A DNA stretch of 8,167 nucleotides, from the NCBI GenBank assembly GCA_018377375.1, contig JAGZZN010000070.1, positions 1-8,167 of the forward strand. The letters run 5' to 3'. Shown piece by piece: positions 4,874 through 8,167 of the stretch; the first letter of the stretch is position 1, and each line of letters starts with the position of its first letter. The translations under genes and the position numbers were made by a program. The DNA comes from Streptococcus parasanguinis (lineage in GTDB: Bacteria > Bacillota > Bacilli > Lactobacillales > Streptococcaceae). The notes beneath the pieces were generated by a model, which was not told where the DNA came from, made no database searches, and saw only the letters and a list, made by a program, of their open reading frames with translations.

Positions 4874-6319
4874 TTATAGATAACGTTCAGCAATGGCGGC
4901 GTCACCTGGATACTCTTCTTTTACGCCATTGACGATTTGGTAGCAGTCTGCTCCTTTTCCAGCGATAATAACAGCATCTTCAGGCTTGCTGGTTGTCGCC
5001 ATAGCCAGTTGAATGGCTTCTTCGCGATCTGCGATTTTCTCGACAGGGCGCGTGATAAAACTACTAATCTCTTCAGCGATAGCCAAAGGATCTTCATAGT
5101 TGGGATCATCCGCTGTGAGGAAGACTTGGATCTCAGGATGGTCTTCCAAGAGTATGCCAAAGTCCTTGCGGCGGCTCTCTCCTTTATTCCCAGTTGATCC
5201 GAGAACTAGTGAAATGGTCCCCGTTTGATGGGTTTCGACAACAGAGAGTAGTTTTTTCAAGCTATCACCATTATGGGCGTAGTCGATGAAGACCTTAGCG
5301 CCGTTTTGCTGAGTCAAGACTTCCATTCGGCCTGGAACGCGCGTCTTAGCAATCCCTTTTTGGATATCCTCGAGGCTCGCACCTAGGCGAAGGCAGGCAA
5401 GTCCGGCAGCCACAGCATTTTCTTGGTTGAAATGTCCAATCAGTTGGATTTCATAGTTTCCAGCTAATTTACCAGTGGCTGAGAAGCTGAAGGCCTTAGA
5501 GTTTTCAATTTGATTCTCAGACTGGCTTCCATAAAAATCGTGGTCTTGGTTCGCGACTTGGTCCGCTAAAACTTGGAAATGATCCATATCACTATTGATG
5601 ACAACGGCTTGGCTGTTCTTCATGAGGAGACGTTTGTGGTAGAAATAATCCTCAAAAGTTGGGTGTTCAATCGGTCCAATATGGTCAGGACTGATGTTGA
5701 GAAAAACACCAACGTCAAAGGTCAGACCGTAAACCCGTTTCACTAGATAAGCTTGACTGGAAACTTCCATAATGAGATGGGTCCGATCATTGGCTACTGC
5801 CTCAGCCATCATGGCAAAAAGATCCAAGCTCTCTGGCGTTGTCAGGGTCGATTTAAAGAAGTTTTTACCATCCAGTGTTGTATTCATGGTAGACAGCATA
5901 GCTGGTCGGTGACTTTGTTCCAAAATATGGTAAGCAAAGTAGGCCGCTGTTGTCTTCCCCTTAGTCCCTGTGAAGGCCAATAGTTTTAATTGTTTCTCAG
6001 GGTGCCCATAAAACTCCATGGCAATTAAGCTCATGGCCTGTTTGATATCATTGACGAGAATGGCAGGAATACCAACTTCATAATCTTTTTCAGAGACATA
6101 AAAGCCGAGTCCATTAGAAATAGCCTGTTCCAGGTATTCTTTTTTGAAGTTGGCCCCTTTGACAAAAAAGAGGGTACTAGCAGAAACCTTACGGCTATCA
6201 TAGCTAATAGCATCAAAACTTGTTCCTTCTAGATGGTAGTAGTATTCACCATTTACTAGAACTTCTCGGAAATTTTGGTCATGTTTTAAAATGTTGAGGG
6301 TTTGTTCAATTGTAATCAT
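4874..6319 (-). CDS. murE: UDP-N-acetylmuramoyl-L-alanyl-D-glutamate--L-lysine ligase
   Basis: A 481-residue cytoplasmic Mur ligase that adds the third amino acid of the peptidoglycan stem peptide using ATP. The N-terminal domain binds the UDP precursor (DSRKV at 41-45). The ATPase P-loop GTKGKTT is at 118-124, STMNTT at 143-148, TTPES at 160-164 and EVSSQA at 185-190. The lysine that is carbamylated in Mur ligases fits K229 in YFYHKRLLM. The C-terminal domain has RVPGRMEV (327-334), DYAHN (346-350) and GSTGNKG (374-380). Substrate choice is indicated by DDPN at 404-407, where diaminopimelate-type enzymes have DNPR; this fits L-lysine, as expected of streptococci. The ATG ending at 6319 matches the start of streptococcal MurE proteins as I recall them. 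It has no recognisable ribosome site, and its best promoter would start transcription at the A of the ATG, so the mRNA may be leaderless. It diverges from the MurJ-like flippase gene. Confidence 0.96.
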   Translation of the reverse strand: MITIEQTLNILKHDQNFREVLVNGEYYYHLEGTSFDAISYDSRKVSASTLFFVKGANFKKEYLEQAISNGLGFYVSEKDYEVGIPAILVNDIKQAMSLIAMEFYGHPEKQLKLLAFTGTKGKTTAAYFAYHILEQSHRPAMLSTMNTTLDGKNFFKSTLTTPESLDLFAMMAEAVANDRTHLIMEVSSQAYLVKRVYGLTFDVGVFLNISPDHIGPIEHPTFEDYFYHKRLLMKNSQAVVINSDMDHFQVLADQVANQDHDFYGSQSENQIENSKAFSFSATGKLAGNYEIQLIGHFNQENAVAAGLACLRLGASLEDIQKGIAKTRVPGRMEVLTQQNGAKVFIDYAHNGDSLKKLLSVVETHQTGTISLVLGSTGNKGESRRKDFGILLEDHPEIQVFLTADDPNYEDPLAIAEEISSFITRPVEKIADREEAIQLAMATTSKPEDAVIIAGKGADCYQIVNGVKEEYPGDAAIAERYL

Positions 6320-6325
6320 AAAACT

Positions 6326-6354
6326 ATTGTAAACCTAAAGTCCCTATTTTACAA
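6326..6354 (-). promoter_or_regulatory. Promoter of murE (predicted leaderless)
   Basis: Read on the minus strand, TTGTAA (6354-6349) is the -35 and TACAAT (6331-6326) the -10, with a 17-bp spacer. These are 4 of 6 and 5 of 6 to consensus. Only six bases separate the -10 from the ATG, so the expected +1 is the A of the start codon at 6319. The -35 shares 6349-6353 with the -35 of the opposite promoter. Confidence 0.6.
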
Positions 6355-6376
6355 GTGTCATGGAAAAGTTTATAAT
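6348..6376 (+). promoter_or_regulatory. Promoter of the MurJ/YtgP flippase gene
   Basis: TTTACA (6348-6353, 5 of 6) and a perfect TATAAT (6371-6376) are spaced 17 bp apart, a near-consensus SigA promoter. The predicted start is about 6383, 24 nt before the ATG at 6407. This placement rules out the in-frame ATG at 6302 as the start of the flippase. Confidence 0.8.
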
Positions 6377-6406
6377 GAAGAGAAGAAGAAACGAAAGAGG
6401 ACACCA

Positions 6407-8035
6407 ATGAGTCACGAACAAAATGACCAGCAAGCCCAGATGCTTCGCGGGACTGCCTGGATGACAGCCAGCAACTTTATCAGCCGTTTGCTAGGAGCCG
6501 CTTATATTATTCCTTGGTATATTTGGATGGGAAAATATGGGCCACAAGCCAATGGTCTTTTTACAATGGGCTACAATATCTATGCTTGGTTTCTCTTGAT
6601 TTCGACAGCCGGAGTACCCGTAGCTGTTGCTAAGCAAGTAGCCAAATACAATACCCGGGACCAAGCGGATCATAGCTTTGCTTTGATTCGGGGCTTCTTG
6701 AAATTTATGGGAATTCTAGGCCTTGGATTTGCCATTCTCATGTATCTTTTGTCTCCTGTCTTTGCGAGTCTTTCAGGTGGGGGAAAAGAGTTGATTCCGA
6801 TCATGCAGAGCCTTTCTTGGGCTGTCTTGATCTTTCCTTCGATGAGTGTCATTCGGGGATTTTTCCAAGGTTTTAACAACATGAAGCCTTACGCTATAAG
6901 CCAGATTGCAGAACAAGTGATCCGGGTCATCTGGATGTTGCTCACGACCTTCTTCATTATGAAGATTGGCTCAGGTGATTATGTGCAAGCTGTTACGCAG
7001 TCGACCTTTGCTGCTTTTATTGGTATGGGAGCGAGCCTGTTGGTGCTCTTTTATTACCTTGCAAAGACAGGCTTGCTCTCTTCTATTTTTAGAAAGCAAG
7101 AGGGAAGTGAAGGGATTGACACTCGGGCTCTCTTGATTGATACGATTCGTGAGGCCATTCCTTTTATTATCACTGGTTCCGCCATTCAGCTCTTCCAAAT
7201 TGTTGACCAGATGACCTTTATCAATGTCATGTCTTGGTTCACAGATTATAGTCAAAAGCAGCTCTTGGTCATGTTTAGTTATTTCTCTGCTAATCCAAAC
7301 AAAATCACCATGATCTTGATTGCGGTAGCGACTTCGATTGGGGGAGTTGGGATTCCTCTGTTGACAGAGAATTATGTGAAGGGGGACCTAAAAGCAGCTG
7401 GGAAGCTCGTACAGGATAACTTGACCATGTTGCTAGCTTTCTTGCTTCCAGCCACCTTTGGTGCAGTAGCAGTCGCAAAACCACTTTATACGGTTTTCTA
7501 TGGGCAACCAGATGGCTTGGCCTTAGGACTCTTCATCGTAGCGATGTTGCAGACCGTAATTCTCGGTCTTTACACGGTCTTATCGCCAATGATTCAAGCC
7601 CTCTTTCAAAATCGCAAGGCCATTCGCTACTTCCTTTATGGTGTAGTGGTGAAATTGGTCCTACAAATTCCATTTATTTTGGTCTTTCGTTCTTATGGGC
7701 CGCTTTTGTCAACGACTATTGCGTTAATGGTCCCAATCGTTCTCATGTATCGGGAGATCCAAACCATTACTCAGTTTAATCGAACCATCATCTTCAAGCG
7801 GACCTTACTTGGTTCTATCCTGACTGTGGTGATGCTACTTGGAGTCTTGATCGCAGGCTTGATTTTGGGCTGGATTTTCCCACCAAATGGCCGTGTATCG
7901 AGCATGATTTATATCATCGTCATTGGCGGATTAGGAGTTGTTATCTATGGAGCCTTAGGATTATGGCTACGGTATTTTGACCGCTTTATCGGAGGTCAAG
8001 CTGCACGTCTCAGACAAAAATTCCGGATTAAATAA
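6407..8035 (+). CDS. murJ: Lipid II flippase of the MurJ/YtgP type (MOP superfamily)
   Basis: A 542-residue polytopic membrane protein of the polysaccharide-transporter/MurJ group. About 14 hydrophobic segments can be picked out, roughly at 14-40, 51-78, 96-122, 128-150, 162-185, 193-218, 245-270, 285-312, 338-360, 368-395, 405-428, 430-450, 462-490 and 498-522, with a basic C-terminal tail (RLRQKFRIK). The N-terminal GTAWMTASNFISRLLG and the following GPQANGLFTMGYN are typical of YtgP proteins. A streptococcal YtgP is known to replace E. coli MurJ, supporting lipid II export as the job; a role in flipping other lipid-linked glycans is the alternative. The true start is the ATG at 6407 with AAAGAGG at 6394-6400, 6 nt upstream. 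The open frame extends back to an ATG at 6302, but that lies before the promoter and inside murE, and would add 35 polar residues. Divergent from murE, it links cytoplasmic precursor synthesis to membrane translocation. Confidence 0.88.
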   Translation: MSHEQNDQQAQMLRGTAWMTASNFISRLLGAAYIIPWYIWMGKYGPQANGLFTMGYNIYAWFLLISTAGVPVAVAKQVAKYNTRDQADHSFALIRGFLKFMGILGLGFAILMYLLSPVFASLSGGGKELIPIMQSLSWAVLIFPSMSVIRGFFQGFNNMKPYAISQIAEQVIRVIWMLLTTFFIMKIGSGDYVQAVTQSTFAAFIGMGASLLVLFYYLAKTGLLSSIFRKQEGSEGIDTRALLIDTIREAIPFIITGSAIQLFQIVDQMTFINVMSWFTDYSQKQLLVMFSYFSANPNKITMILIAVATSIGGVGIPLLTENYVKGDLKAAGKLVQDNLTMLLAFLLPATFGAVAVAKPLYTVFYGQPDGLALGLFIVAMLQTVILGLYTVLSPMIQALFQNRKAIRYFLYGVVVKLVLQIPFILVFRSYGPLLSTTIALMVPIVLMYREIQTITQFNRTIIFKRTLLGSILTVVMLLGVLIAGLILGWIFPPNGRVSSMIYIIVIGGLGVVIYGALGLWLRYFDRFIGGQAARLRQKFRIK

Positions 8036-8038
8036 ATT

Positions 8039-8076
8039 AGAGGTTGGGACAAAAGTCCTAGCCTCTTCTTGTTTTT
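8039..8076 (+). terminator. Terminator of the flippase gene, streptococcal GAGGTTGGGAC type
   Basis: AGAGGTTGGGAC (8039-8050) pairs with GTCCTAGCCTCT (8055-8066) over 12 positions, two of them G-T, around an AAAA loop. TCTTGTTTTT follows. It starts 4 nt after the stop codon. Hairpins of this exact type recur at gene ends in streptococci, so it is also part of a repeated family. Confidence 0.85.
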
Positions 8077-8167
8077 GGATTGTCGAGCAAGACGCAGTGG
8101 TTGAGTGGGCTCTACTACGCTGATTTCATCAGCTTTTACAGCCCTACTCAACTGTGCGGAGGTGGGA
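8077..8167. repeat. Start of a dispersed palindromic intergenic repeat, cut by the window edge
   Basis: After the terminator there is no gene but clear nested symmetry. TTGAGTGGGCT (8101-8111) pairs with AGCCCTACTCAA (8140-8151), with one bulged A. Inside it, GCTGAT (8119-8124) pairs perfectly with ATCAGC (8128-8133) around TTC. Flanking GTGG (8097-8100) and CTGT (8152-8155) can extend the outer stem by G-C and G-T pairs. I recognise the wording (GTCGAGCAAGACGCAGTGG... and ...TGTGCGGAGGTGGGA) as a sequence found many times between genes of oral streptococci; the copy continues past the window. It could be a small non-coding RNA or a miniature element; its function is not known to me. Confidence 0.55.

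Noticed and set aside
4937..5983. Plus-strand open frames of 86 and 76 codons opposite murE
   Set aside because: They are antisense to conserved murE sequence, with no ribosome sites and no recognisable domains.

Overview
The window looks like the chromosome of a mitis/sanguinis-group Streptococcus. The evidence is the gene set (pflA, ppaC with the streptococcal 311-residue form, a DUF1803-type protein, an L-lysine-type murE and a YtgP/MurJ flippase), the extended -10 promoters (TGN before the -10 hexamer), AT-rich intergenic regions with strong AAGAGG/AAAGGAGG ribosome sites, and a GAGGTTGGGAC...GTCCTAGCCTC hairpin plus an intergenic repeat of streptococcal type at the right edge. The species cannot be fixed from this window.

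Left part (1-2620): pflA encodes the radical-SAM activase of pyruvate formate-lyase. Its extended -10 promoter carries a near-consensus catabolite-responsive element at the expected transcription start, and a hairpin terminator closes the gene. ppaC encodes the family II Mn-dependent pyrophosphatase, with all six metal ligands visible. Two hairpins follow it back to back, the second a strong UUCG-loop terminator. A small permuted papain-like (YiiX/NlpC-P60-like) cysteine hydrolase gene starts 15 bases after that terminator with no room for its own promoter, so it appears to live on readthrough. A third terminator ends this block.

Middle part (2620-4000): a compact two-gene module encodes a complete metallo-beta-lactamase-fold hydrolase and a TetR-family regulator, overlapping by one base (TAATG). 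One promoter drives both, and a perfect 25-bp palindrome starts at its predicted +1. It reads as a self-regulated detoxification or sensing cassette with unknown substrate, and it is the least routine part of the window.

Right part (4000-8167): a DUF1803-type gene with two winged-helix-like segments converges on murE, and the two share a bidirectional terminator. murE (minus strand) and a 14-TM MurJ/YtgP flippase gene (plus strand) diverge from an 87-bp region. Their best promoters have -35 hexamers overlapping by five bases, and the murE promoter geometry predicts a leaderless mRNA. Both genes serve peptidoglycan synthesis: MurE adds the third stem-peptide residue in the cytoplasm, and MurJ flips lipid II across the membrane. 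The flippase gene ends in a streptococcal hairpin terminator followed by the start of a palindromic dispersed repeat that runs off the window.

No tRNA, rRNA, CRISPR array, insertion sequence or broken gene is seen. All assignments are from reading motifs and family knowledge; no database search was run.
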